Of a stretch of DNA of 64,000 nucleotides, positions 46,019-56,400 are shown in pieces. The DNA is from Nematocida ironsii (lineage: Eukaryota > Microsporidia), in NCBI GenBank assembly GCA_001642415.1, contig LTDK01000174.1, forward strand, positions 186,001-250,000. The letters run 5' to 3'. Under the pieces are notes generated by a model, which worked only from the letters and a program-made list of their open reading frames with translations, did no database searches and had not been told where the DNA came from. The position numbers and the translations under genes are program-made. How positions within the stretch are numbered: the stretch's first letter is position 1; each line of letters begins with the position of its first letter.

Positions 46019-46294
46019 ATGTTTAGAGCAGAAAGAATAACAAAATTAATCACAGAAAAGTTCCCTTCAGCAAAGGTAAAAATAACCGACAGAACAAAGG
46101 AGCACAGTGGCCATAGAGAAATGATAAGCAAAGATGATCCACAAGAGACTCATTTAGACATATCAGTATGTGATGCATCCTTTGAAGGAAAGCCAATTAT
46201 AAACTCAATAAGAGAAATAAACAGACTAATAAAAAATGAATTCACACAGGGCCTACATGCAGTCACAATTTCATGCACATACACTGATAAATAA
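46019..46294 (+). CDS. BolA-family protein
   Basis: 91 aa. Diagnostic order: KITDRTKEHSGHRE (H29, H32), the fold strand THLDISVCDASFEGKPIINS (F-x-G-K at about 56-58) and the final GLHAVTI with the family-invariant H80. BolA proteins pair with monothiol glutaredoxins to handle [2Fe-2S] clusters in mitochondria (Bol1/Bol3) or cytosol (Bol2). No N-terminal presequence is apparent, so location cannot be fixed. The gene sits alone between two repeat arrays of opposite orientation. Confidence 0.9.
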   Translation: MFRAERITKLITEKFPSAKVKITDRTKEHSGHREMISKDDPQETHLDISVCDASFEGKPIINSIREINRLIKNEFTQGLHAVTISCTYTDK

Positions 46295-46704
46295 TAAATA
46301 TTACACAATGTATAATATATAGTATAACTTATTACACAGTGTATAATATATAGTATAACTTATTACACAGTGTATAACATATAACATAACTTATTATACT
46401 ATGTGTATTATATACTATTACTTATTACACAATACATACGATATATTATACCATTACTTATCTATAACTTATTACACAATGTGTATATTATATAGTATAT
46501 AACTTATAACTTATTACACATATACTACTAATTGTACATAACTTATTACACATTATACATAACTTATTACACATTATACATTACTTATTACACATTATAC
46601 ATTACTTATTACACATTATACATAACTTATTACACTATGTGTATTATCTATTATCATTTATTACACAATATATAATAAATATTTTATATTACACATTGTG
46701 TCAT
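46295..46704 (-). repeat. ACTTATTACACA array (reverse orientation) downstream of BolA
   Basis: About ten copies of ACTTATTACACA, i.e. the same core as at 45422-46018 on the opposite strand, with related units AACTTATTACACATTATACAT tightly repeated at about 46550-46630. It leads into the Asn-rich membrane-protein gene. Confidence 0.85.
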
Positions 46705-47979
46705 ATGAAAGAGTGTGAGAGAACAGAACCTTTTATAATACAATCAGATACTTATTTATTACACATTGTAGCATTAGTTAAGCACATCATAAAAATATTA
46801 AACAAACAAATTGAATTAATTAATAATTTATATATTACACAATGTGTAATAAGTAATGTATCAGATATAATCATAAGAATATCATTAGAGATAGAGAACT
46901 TAGAAGTATTCATAACCACATTCATTCCGTATATAACTGACATAATAAGCATGAATAAGCAGAATATTACACTATTAAAACAAACAGAAATGCACATAAA
47001 CCAGAAGAGAGCAGAACTTATTACCAATATGAATATTTTATTCTTAGAGATAATTAAAGTGATAGAACTTATAAGTAATAGTATAAAAAGTAATAATAAT
47101 AGTACATTAAATAGTATACATAGTGTAATAAGTAATAATAATAATACAATGTGTAATAATAATGTATTAAATAGTATACATAGTGTAATAAGTAATAATA
47201 ATAGTACAGGATATAGTATACATAGTGTAAATAATAATGATTTAAAGAATTTATGTGATTTATTAATAGAGGATACGTTTAAGAATTTAGAATCCATACA
47301 GAAGTTTTATTATACAGAGGATATTGATGTAAGACTAAGTAATCCAGTAATTAATAAGGTTAAGAAAGTATCTATTATACGTATAATTATATCTGGGTAT
47401 TTAAAATCAGGTATCCCGTATATAATATTATTAATAGGGATAATAATAGGGATAATTCATGTGAATGAATTACTTACAGTAAGAAATACTATTATAAAAA
47501 TAATGATAGAATATATTATACAATTACCAATAATTATTATTACTAGTGCAATATTTATTACACATATGGTAAATAATAATATAAAATATTATACACAATG
47601 TAGTATAATTAATAGTATAATATTAAGTATTATACAGATAATATTTATAATATGCACAGGTATACAATTATTATTATTACTATCAAAATTTATGATACAT
47701 TATGTAAATAATAATACTTATTGTACAATGTGTATATATTCTTTTATATCATTATTTATGATATATACAGGCATAAGTTATGAACGGAAAGTGTTCAAAT
47801 ATAAAAACACAATGTGTAAAATATTTTATAAATATTTATATTTTATGTACAAGTATTATTGTACGTTGTATATTATATTATTAATACACATATTTATGAT
47901 ACAATGTGTAAATAATAATGACATACTTGTATATAAAATAACAAAGAGATTTATAAAAATAACAAAATATATTATATAA
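46705..47979 (+). CDS. Asn/Ile-rich multi-pass membrane protein, unrecognised
   Basis: 424 aa from the ATG at 46705 (upstream frame has only GTG). The first 150 residues are helical; an Asn-rich repeat block follows (LNSIHSVISNNN occurs twice, with a third partial copy), then about five or six membrane segments in the C-terminal half (e.g. YIILLIGIIIGIIHV and LPIIIITSAIFITHM). Composition is extremely AT-rich and several stretches are recognisable copies of the flanking TGTGTAATAAGT repeat read as Cys-Val-Ile-Ser-Asn. No family recognised. Confidence 0.6.
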   Translation: MKECERTEPFIIQSDTYLLHIVALVKHIIKILNKQIELINNLYITQCVISNVSDIIIRISLEIENLEVFITTFIPYITDIISMNKQNITLLKQTEMHINQKRAELITNMNILFLEIIKVIELISNSIKSNNNSTLNSIHSVISNNNNTMCNNNVLNSIHSVISNNNSTGYSIHSVNNNDLKNLCDLLIEDTFKNLESIQKFYYTEDIDVRLSNPVINKVKKVSIIRIIISGYLKSGIPYIILLIGIIIGIIHVNELLTVRNTIIKIMIEYIIQLPIIIITSAIFITHMVNNNIKYYTQCSIINSIILSIIQIIFIICTGIQLLLLLSKFMIHYVNNNTYCTMCIYSFISLFMIYTGISYERKVFKYKNTMCKIFYKYLYFMYKYYCTLYIILLIHIFMIQCVNNNDILVYKITKRFIKITKYII

Positions 47980-48496
47980 TGTGTAATAAGTAATGTATTA
48001 TGTGTAATAAATAATAATAAATATGATATAATGTATAATAAGTAATGTGTGTATGTGTAATAAGTAATGGTCAGTTGTAGAATATAGTAGCATATGTGTA
48101 ATAAGTAATAATAACTTATAGTATATATTGTACATTGTGTAATAAGTATTATTATGTGATTATTGTGTAATAAGTATTATTATGTGATTATTGTGTAATA
48201 AGTTATGCATAATGTGTAATAAGTAATAATAACTTATAGTATATATTGTACACTGTGTAATAAGTAATGTTATATGTGTAATAAGTTATGCATAATGTGT
48301 AATAAGTAATAATAACTTATAGTATATATTGTACATTGTGTAATAAGTATTATTATGTGATTATTGTGCAATAAGTTATAATATATTGTACATTGTGTAA
48401 TAAGTTATAATATATTGTACATTGTGTAATAAGTTATTCAATAGTTATTTATTAAATAAGTCTTTAACTGTATTTATACTTGATAAATCAGAATAA
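47980..48496 (+). repeat. TGTGTAATAAGT array downstream of the membrane-protein gene
   Basis: More than ten GTGTAATAAGT cores on the plus strand; a longer unit (core plus AATAATAACTTATAGTATA) recurs near 48096, 48213 and 48297. Orientation is opposite to the array upstream of the same gene. Confidence 0.85.
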
Positions 48497-50158
48497 TTAT
48501 TGTTCTTTATCCACCCCTAAACAAGCAGCCAGGAATGCAATAAAACACGGCCGTGGCTCAGTCGGTTTCGAAAGGAATTCTGGGTGGAATTGTACACCAC
48601 AATAAAAAGGATTCTCTGATATTTCAAGTGCATCTATGTAATTCTTGTGACGAGCAGCAATTTTCAAACCGTGCTTCTCAAATTCCTGAATATATTTCAC
48701 ATTTACACTGTACCTGTGCCTAAACCTCTCAGATATAATCGATCCATTAGGATTCCCATAAAAAGTAGCCATACGTGACCCAGGGATGGTTTCTGTCTCA
48801 TGCCTACCAATCCGCATTTTATTTGAATGTTTAGATATAATCAGTGAATACCCAATAATCCCATCTGTGGTATGCTTCTGGTCATTGATTTTATCATCAA
48901 TTATTGTGTGAATGTCTTCTTCAGTGACAAGTTCTTCACTCGTTGCATTTTGTATTTTTAATACGTTCCTGGCATACTCGATCGCAATTATTTGCATACC
49001 CAGACATATCCCTAATAATGGTATTTTATTAATCCTGGCATATTCTGCTACAAGTATCATTTGTTCAACTCCTCTTTTACCAAACCCACCTGGTATGATT
49101 ATACCATCAAATACATCCAGGGATGAAAGATTCTCTGATTTCATGAATGAAGATGTGTCAAAGTATGTCGTATCCACTTCTGTGTTTAAATCATCAATGG
49201 CACCTGCAAATTTAAGAGATTCCTTAATGGATAAATAAGCATCTTCATGATTACTGTACTTACCAACAATAGCGATCCTGCACATGTGCTTCTTCTGAGT
49301 GGTTATTTTTAAGAAATAGTCACCCTTCCCTGGTAATTCTGTCTTACACATAGGGATACGTAACCTGCCCTGTAAATATTCAAGTATACCACTCTTATGA
49401 GCAAGTTGTGTAGGGACTGATAATACATTACAATCGGGCATTTGTACGATCTTCTCTACACCAGTGAATAAAGCTATCTTATCTAATGGTTCTTTATCAA
49501 TGGGTCTCTCCGATCGGCATACTATAACATCGTATGGGATACCTAATTCTCTGGCTCTTTTAGCTGATGCTTGTATTGGTTTTGTTTTATGCTCATTATT
49601 TAATTCTAATGCATAATCTACACCTACAATTACGAAATTATCCCTGCCTTCTTCTACATGCATTTGTCTGAGTGCTTCAATAAATGTGATTGATTCGATA
49701 TCTCCTACTACACCTCCTAATTCAATCACACAAATAGTTGGTTGTGTAGTGTGATTCTCGATCGGAATACAAGCTGCATTTCTTATACTGTTCTTAATGT
49801 GATCGGTCACATGAGGGACTACTTGTACTGTCTTACCTAAATATTCACCTTCTCTTTCTCGTTTGATTACTTCACTGTACATCCTCCCACTGGTTATACT
49901 GTTAAATTTAGTAAGGTTTGATCCTAAGAACCTCTCATAATTTCCTAAATCTAAATCTGTCTCTGTACCATCATCTAGTACAAATACTTCACCATGGTCT
50001 TTTGGTCCTAACGTGCCCGCATTGAAATTCAAGTATGGATCAATCTTTACAATTGTTATGTGATGTCCTTCTTCCTTTAAGATTCTTCCTATACTGCTTG
50101 ATACAACTCCTTTCCCTACTCCGGAAATAACTCCTCCGCATACTAAAATGTACTTCAT
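48497..50158 (-). CDS. URA7: CTP synthase
   Basis: 553 aa. The synthetase domain begins MKYILVCGGVISGVGKGVVS (P-loop) with KIDPYLNFNAGT and DHGEVFVLDDG; the glutaminase domain has LLGICLGMQI with its nucleophile Cys and the HPEFLSKP histidine. It makes CTP from UTP with glutamine. Length matches the family (about 550). Retained because this step of pyrimidine supply cannot rely only on imported nucleotides. Confidence 0.97.
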   Translation of the reverse strand: MKYILVCGGVISGVGKGVVSSSIGRILKEEGHHITIVKIDPYLNFNAGTLGPKDHGEVFVLDDGTETDLDLGNYERFLGSNLTKFNSITSGRMYSEVIKREREGEYLGKTVQVVPHVTDHIKNSIRNAACIPIENHTTQPTICVIELGGVVGDIESITFIEALRQMHVEEGRDNFVIVGVDYALELNNEHKTKPIQASAKRARELGIPYDVIVCRSERPIDKEPLDKIALFTGVEKIVQMPDCNVLSVPTQLAHKSGILEYLQGRLRIPMCKTELPGKGDYFLKITTQKKHMCRIAIVGKYSNHEDAYLSIKESLKFAGAIDDLNTEVDTTYFDTSSFMKSENLSSLDVFDGIIIPGGFGKRGVEQMILVAEYARINKIPLLGICLGMQIIAIEYARNVLKIQNATSEELVTEEDIHTIIDDKINDQKHTTDGIIGYSLIISKHSNKMRIGRHETETIPGSRMATFYGNPNGSIISERFRHRYSVNVKYIQEFEKHGLKIAARHKNYIDALEISENPFYCGVQFHPEFLSKPTEPRPCFIAFLAACLGVDKEQ

Positions 50159-50467
50159 AAATTTAAAAATTTTTTTTGTATTTATAGATTGGGTTTATCT
50201 ACGTTATTAATTTTTATGTATAATAATCAATACATATCATAAATTATTATACATAGTGTAATAAATAATAAATATACTACATAGTGTAAAAAGTATGACT
50301 TATACTACATAGTGTAAAATATTATGTACTTATTTATTTATATACTATGTGTAATAAATACTATTATAATTTATATGATTAAATACACTATGTGTAATAA
50401 TTAATACTTAATATTTTTATTACTGTATATGGTAATATTAATTAATTACTGTATATGGTAATATTAA
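50159..50467. other. 309-bp AT-rich spacer with ACATAGTGTAA units
   Basis: Contains four to five copies of a TACTACATAGTGTAAAA-like unit between about 50250 and 50400 and a duplicated ACTGTATATGGTAATATTAATTA string at the end. No gene seen. Confidence 0.6.
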
Positions 50468-51151
50468 TTACCATTTTATAGGATCCTTCCCTTGAGAAAT
50501 TAAATAATCATTGGATTTCTTGAAATGATCACACCCAAAGAATCCAGTACGTGCACTGAATGGACTCGGATGTGGTGCACATAATATAAAGTGCTTATCA
50601 CCATCAATTAATGATTTCTTCTTCTGTGCATCCTTCCCCCACAGCATAAATACAACACTCTCTGAAGTATCATTAATTATCCTTATGATCTCATCTGTAA
50701 ACCGTACCCAGCCGATCGAAGAGTGCGATCGTGGCTTATTCTGGGTTACAGTTAAGATCGTGTTAAGTAAAAGTACACCTTGTTCAGCCCATTTAATAAG
50801 TGACCCAGTACCACACACAGAATGTACACCTGTTGAATTGAATATCTCCTTCTTTATGTTAATCAAACTGGGAGGTATCCTTATCCCATCTCTGACTGAG
50901 AATGATAAACCTTCTGCTTGATTATATCCATGGTATGGATCCTGTCCTAATATGACTACTTTTATATCTGTACACTCCTTATACGTAAGACATCTTAAGA
51001 TATGTTCTGGTTTGGGATAGAATTGTACGTTATGTAAGTGATCTAAGATATTTTTAAAGTACTCCTTGGAAAATTCTTGGTTTATGTGGGTTATCCATCC
51101 TGGGAGGACTTCTTTATGTAATTGGCATATCGTACATGTACTGGTACACAT
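50468..51151 (-). CDS. UNG1: uracil-DNA glycosylase
   Basis: 227 aa. The water-activating loop GQDPYHG places catalytic D71; IPPSLINIKKEI is the Pro-rich loop; GVLLLNTILTV the uracil pocket; HPSPFSARTGFFG contains catalytic H194. It removes uracil from DNA to start base-excision repair. No N-terminal targeting extension; four Cys lie in the first nine residues of the start region (MCTSTCTIC), an unusual feature of unknown meaning. Confidence 0.97.
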   Translation of the reverse strand: MCTSTCTICQLHKEVLPGWITHINQEFSKEYFKNILDHLHNVQFYPKPEHILRCLTYKECTDIKVVILGQDPYHGYNQAEGLSFSVRDGIRIPPSLINIKKEIFNSTGVHSVCGTGSLIKWAEQGVLLLNTILTVTQNKPRSHSSIGWVRFTDEIIRIINDTSESVVFMLWGKDAQKKKSLIDGDKHFILCAPHPSPFSARTGFFGCDHFKKSNDYLISQGKDPIKW

Positions 51152-51188
51152 TTAAGAGTAAAGGATTTCAGAAATTTAAATTTATTTT

Positions 51189-53342
51189 ATGCAGGAGAAG
51201 TGCATGGGACAGGTACCAGATGAGGAATCGGTCTCAATTCGTAAAGTATTACGTGAGAATAAAGCAGAAGAATGGACTGAATTATTAGAAGGGCATGGTA
51301 TATACAGTGTAACTGATCTTCGTAGGGTAAAGTATGCAGATCTTGTACAATTCGGGATAAGTGAATTTGAACCCAGGAAGAGGATATTTGAAGTTATTAA
51401 ACAATTAAACACGGAGTATCCGTATGATAAAGACAGGAGAGCATCACTCCATCAGAGAATGCAAACATTAGCCAGATCTAGTATAGGATTCACACATATA
51501 CACACAGAGAGTAATACGCATAGTATGCATAATATACAAGACAGAGACAGTATATGTATAAATATGGATAAGGATAATAATAGGGATAATAATATGGATA
51601 TGAGTAATAATACGGATACGGGTGGTTCATGTAGGGATAATAGGGATACGGGTAGTTCATATAGGGATAATAGGGGTATGAGTAATAATAGGGACAATAG
51701 GGATACTTCATATGTAAAGTATTCAGATGGTGTACAGGATACTTCTAAGGATGACAGTTTTACTTATTATACACAGTGTAATAACTTAAGTATGGGTAGG
51801 GAATCATTGGATATAATTGATAATCACAGTACAACCACAGAAAGTATCCATAAAAGAGATTCTGTTATAAGGGAAGGGTACGGTATGAAAAATACTTGGA
51901 AGAGGAAGAAGGATTTAGTTAATGAAATAATGAAAGAAGCAGAGGACAGTATAATATTAGAAGGTGATTCAGTGCAGGATACTTCTATGATAGAGAATAC
52001 GTCAGAATATTCAGGTATATCAGATGTACACACAGAATCAGAATTATCTGAGTGTAAGGATACTTTAGAAGATAATAGGATAACTGTAATTGTAAGAAAG
52101 CGACCAATTAAACCGAATGGGAAGAGGGACACAGTGAGTATATCAGGATCACAAGTTATCCTCACTGAGAGTAAGCAGAAAGTAGATTTAACCCCGTATA
52201 TGGAACCACATACGTATACATTTGATAGGGCATATGATGAGTATAATACGACCATGGATATATACAAGGAGTGTGTTAAACAATTAGTGAACTATTCATT
52301 GACTGGTGGTAGTTCTACATGTATAGCATACGGTCAGACAGGGAGTGGTAAGACGTACACTATGCTAAATGAGCATAATGGTATGATCGTATTAGCACTT
52401 AAGGATTTATTACGTGAGAGTGTACGTGTGTCATTCTATGAGATATACTCTAACAGTATATATGACTTATTAGAGGATCGTAAGAAGATATTCGCACGGG
52501 AGAAGGATGGGATTGTTTCAATTATGGGTGTAAAGGAGGTTTATGTGAGTAGTATAAATGATGCCATATCATTAATACAGCAAGGATTACAGTGCAGGAT
52601 GACTGGTAAGACAGGTGCAAATAATAATTCATCACGATCGCATGCACTCGTTCGGGTTCGCACTGAACGTGGATTATTTACGTTTGTGGATTTAGCTGGG
52701 AGTGAGCGTGGAACTGAGCGTGGCATGGAGAGTCAACAATCTTTAATAAAAAGAGAAGGTGCTGAGATTAATAAAAGCCTACTGGCACTAAAGGAGTGTA
52801 TACGTGCCATGGATAAATCTGCTACACACCTTCCATTTAGACACAGTAAATTAACACAGGTTTTGAAAGAGTCGCTGGTCGGAGAGTCAAAGTGCTGTAT
52901 AATTGCTACAATTTCTCCTGAAGAAGCATCCACTGAACACTCACTTAATACGCTAAGGTATGCACACAGAATACGTGGTTTAGGGAGTAAAAAGAAAGAT
53001 GAATCTACTGGAATAAATCTACAAAGTACGGGAAGTATCCACAGACAGTATAAACAGACACAGTCTATAAATAAACCCAGTAGTACGTACACTGCACATG
53101 TAAAGAGTGTACCTGTCACAGGCACTGTGTTTAATACGGTACAATCAACCCCTGTCCGAACGAGGATCGATCAGGAGAAGGTTTCTGTGTCTAAACAAGA
53201 ATCACCAGTGGCTCAGAGAGTACTTGTACAGCAGGCTTTAGCATCAGTCGCCAGTAGAATAGCACGTGAGAGAGATCCTGAGACTCTTGAAGTATTAAAG
53301 GAGGCTTTGCTTGATATTGCAAAGTATCAGAAGATATCTTAA
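51189..53342 (+). CDS. kinesin-13-type motor with N-terminal SAM domain
   Basis: 717 aa. An N-terminal SAM-like domain (about 15-80: WTELLEGHGIYSVTDLRRVKYADLVQFGI) precedes an Asn/Asp/Arg/Ser-rich low-complexity region and then the internal motor domain (about 298-600): P-loop GQTGSGKT (about 381-388), switch I NNNSSRSHAL, switch II FVDLAGSERG, and NKSLLALKECIRAM with HLPFRHSKLTQVL. The internal motor and LTQVLKxSLVG wording fit kinesin-13 (microtubule depolymerase). SAM plus kinesin-13 motor also occurs in KIF24. The KVD class loop is not clearly readable. Confidence 0.88.
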   Translation: MQEKCMGQVPDEESVSIRKVLRENKAEEWTELLEGHGIYSVTDLRRVKYADLVQFGISEFEPRKRIFEVIKQLNTEYPYDKDRRASLHQRMQTLARSSIGFTHIHTESNTHSMHNIQDRDSICINMDKDNNRDNNMDMSNNTDTGGSCRDNRDTGSSYRDNRGMSNNRDNRDTSYVKYSDGVQDTSKDDSFTYYTQCNNLSMGRESLDIIDNHSTTTESIHKRDSVIREGYGMKNTWKRKKDLVNEIMKEAEDSIILEGDSVQDTSMIENTSEYSGISDVHTESELSECKDTLEDNRITVIVRKRPIKPNGKRDTVSISGSQVILTESKQKVDLTPYMEPHTYTFDRAYDEYNTTMDIYKECVKQLVNYSLTGGSSTCIAYGQTGSGKTYTMLNEHNGMIVLALKDLLRESVRVSFYEIYSNSIYDLLEDRKKIFAREKDGIVSIMGVKEVYVSSINDAISLIQQGLQCRMTGKTGANNNSSRSHALVRVRTERGLFTFVDLAGSERGTERGMESQQSLIKREGAEINKSLLALKECIRAMDKSATHLPFRHSKLTQVLKESLVGESKCCIIATISPEEASTEHSLNTLRYAHRIRGLGSKKKDESTGINLQSTGSIHRQYKQTQSINKPSSTYTAHVKSVPVTGTVFNTVQSTPVRTRIDQEKVSVSKQESPVAQRVLVQQALASVASRIARERDPETLEVLKEALLDIAKYQKIS

Positions 53343-53471
53343 TTATTGGGCAGTATACAGCTAATAAATACATTAATATTGATAATAAGTTTTGGATGAG
53401 TGTACAGATATAATATACAATTGAAATGTGCATTATTTATTACGTATTGTGTACTATTTATTGTATTGTGT

Positions 53472-53493
53472 ATAACCCGAATTAACCCGAAAT
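53472..53493 (+). repeat. tandem AACCCGAWAT element between two gene ends
   Basis: Two AACCCGA cores exactly 10 bp apart, ending three bases before the CPSF160 stop. Same family as at 23616 and 40116. Confidence 0.75.
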
Positions 53494-53495
53494 GT

Positions 53496-56400
53496 TTATG
53501 TAGGTATTTGATAGAAGCACAGTTCTGTTTTTACCACGTCTGATGATGCCCTGCCCGTATCAGCAGCGATTCGATTCGATTGTACTGTGCACATGTTAAA
53601 GAATTCTTCCATAAGACCAGTTTGTAAGATTTCCTTTAGGGTTATGTCCTTCATCTCAGCTGATCGCTCAGTCACCCAGTGCGATCGTGGATTAGTCCCA
53701 AGAGTCATCCAGTGCGCTGATTCTACAGCATGCTGTAAATCTAAAAGTGCAATGTACTTGTTCTGTACGACTGTTTTATGTGAGTACACATACCCATGCT
53801 TTGTATACAGTGCTGTCCTGTACACACCCTTCTTCTCAATCAGGAAAGATCCTGCAATATCATCAGGTAATTTACACTCACCACGGGATATCAACCTACT
53901 CCCATCCTGTGATAGAATATGCTGTGGTGAGTACGTGTATATACACACAGTCTTTAAGGAATCATATGAAATAAGACTCAGTGCAGTATCATGTAAAGTC
54001 ATTCCGATCCCTTTAAGGAGGTATACACCACCACTGCTCTGTGATAACATATGAAGAAGTGGAGGATCGCTCTGATAAAACAATAAGAAAGTCCCTTTAT
54101 AAGCATCACCACATACGATAATATTCCGCATAACCATACACGATGTAAGAAATACGTGTATGTCATGAAATGCGACTGCTGTAAGTCCTTCATTCCTGTC
54201 GAACATGTATATCATAAGTTTAGTACCAACGCATACTACAATATTCCCCTTTACAATATCACAGCATGTAGTGGCACCTTTTGTTTTCTCAGCTGCAAGT
54301 GCCTTTAACTTATGCCGTGTCTCAATCCTGTCCCTCTGCGGTACTACTGATGCAATTTCCAATACGATCAGTCTACCACGTGCCATAAGGTCTTCATCCG
54401 TTATGTACGTAGTGCATACAATCACAAATTCAGAGAATCCTTCTGTGTTCTGCTTATCAGGGAGTGTTACGATCTTATGATATGCAATATATTCATTATT
54501 CTCTAATGCATACTCATCCACTGCCATAAGGACACTTTCTGTTTTACTGCATACTTTCATCTCCTCATGTGAATATATCTTTAATGAGTACGCTCTAGTC
54601 AGTGGATTAACAGATATTTTAGGTATAACAGGTGCAGGTACTGGTTCTGCATCTAATTCAGTTGTGGATTGTACTGTAAATGGTATCATATCTTCAGTAT
54701 ACGGCTTATTCTTATACGTGGCAGCAACAATCACTTTCTTTGCTTTAGAATACGATATTTTCTCACATATACTGTCTACCTTTGTCTTCCTGTACAGGAC
54801 AGACTTATCATACGAGTATAAAGGAAGGTTCCCCTTGGCTATACTCCCCTTTGCCATAACAATAAATGACCGTGTACTGTTGTTATTCTCAGTTATTTCT
54901 TCAATTGAATCTATCCTTATGTTGGTTGTATGTATACAGTGCGTATACTCTGTAAATATAAGTATACGTGTCTTATAATGACCAGGTATAAATACTAAAT
55001 TATCACACATTCTCATACGCCCGAAATTCTGTACACCTTCTGAATCCGATCGTTCATAATAAAATGCATTATTTGTGACTAGTTCCTTATAAAGTATTCT
55101 ATCACGTACTGTGTACAGGATTATTTCATTATTCTTTGTCTGTGCTAGTAAATATATCTTAGAAAATTGCTCCATCACCAGGATATTAAGTACTTTTTGT
55201 CTGTGCTTTATGTTTACTTCAACTGATTCATTCTCTTCCTTGACCACTGATGGGAATACTGAGAATAGCTTACACTCTGCATAAACTGATTTATCTGTGA
55301 TTGAGTACATAAGAAGACTTCCACATTCTGTTGAGATGTACAAAATATTCGCATGTACAGAAATTGCAGTTGCACCTGTTACTGATAATTTTGATTTTCT
55401 ACCTCCTGTATACTGGTAGATTAATCCTGTCTCTGTGAGTATAAAGACTTTCTCACTGGATGAGTACACTGCCTGAATTATCCTTTCTGGGAGTGTGAAT
55501 GCCTTCTTTTTTTTGAACTCTTTTGTTATGTAAACTATCTCATGCGTGGTTATCTGGACGTATCCCATGGTGGATATTAAGGGTTTGAACAGAATGGTTT
55601 TATTATTGGATAATTCTGAATCTACTTGGTTTATATCTGTGTCCCATTTTACGATCGTACTCTCCTCATGCTTTGTTACTAAATATAACTGATTCGCTTT
55701 ATCTACCACGAATAAATCGGAATATCCAGTTATTTTAGCTGTTTGTGAGCATAAAATATCCACTCCATCCTTACACACTATAAGAAGAGGTTGTCCAAAT
55801 GATCCTGCTGATATTAAGTATTTATACGTCTTATTAATCAGTGGGAGTGGTTCTATGCTTAATATCTCACCAAGGGATGGAATCGTCTGTAAAATGACTA
55901 TTTTATTAGTGATGGTGGCTTCTCTGATTAATTCACTCTTCTTTTCTGTTTCTCCTGCCATTTTGAACATATTCTCGTACTCCCTTTCAAATTCTGATTC
56001 ACACTTCTTGTCTTTCTCTGGTTCTGGTGTACTCCTGGTACTCCGATTGTGTTTTCTGTCCCTAATGGTACTCCTGGAATGACTAGCCGTACTTACTAAG
56101 TCTGATTCTTTCTCATCTGAATCGGAGTGTGATGGTGTTTGACTAACCATTTCTATGCTGTTCATGAAAATATCTGCATATTCCTGTGTAGCTGTGCTTT
56201 TTTCTGGTTTTACTTGTTTCTCCTCTACCACGGAATCAGGTGCGAATGTTACCAGGAATAATCCTTCTGCTGTACTTATACACGCATGGTTCTTATACAC
56301 AGCAGTAGAATACGGTCGGTTATACCCTATCGGAAGTTCTATCTTCTCTGCGACTACGCTTGATATCCTTGAATTACCCCCAAGTATTGTAAACCTTAAG

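Noticed and set aside
46752..47297. 181-aa minus-strand ORF inside the Asn-rich membrane-protein gene
   Set aside because: ACTTATTACACA-type repeats are stop-free in all three frames on that strand, so long antisense frames arise automatically; the plus-strand gene explains the region better.
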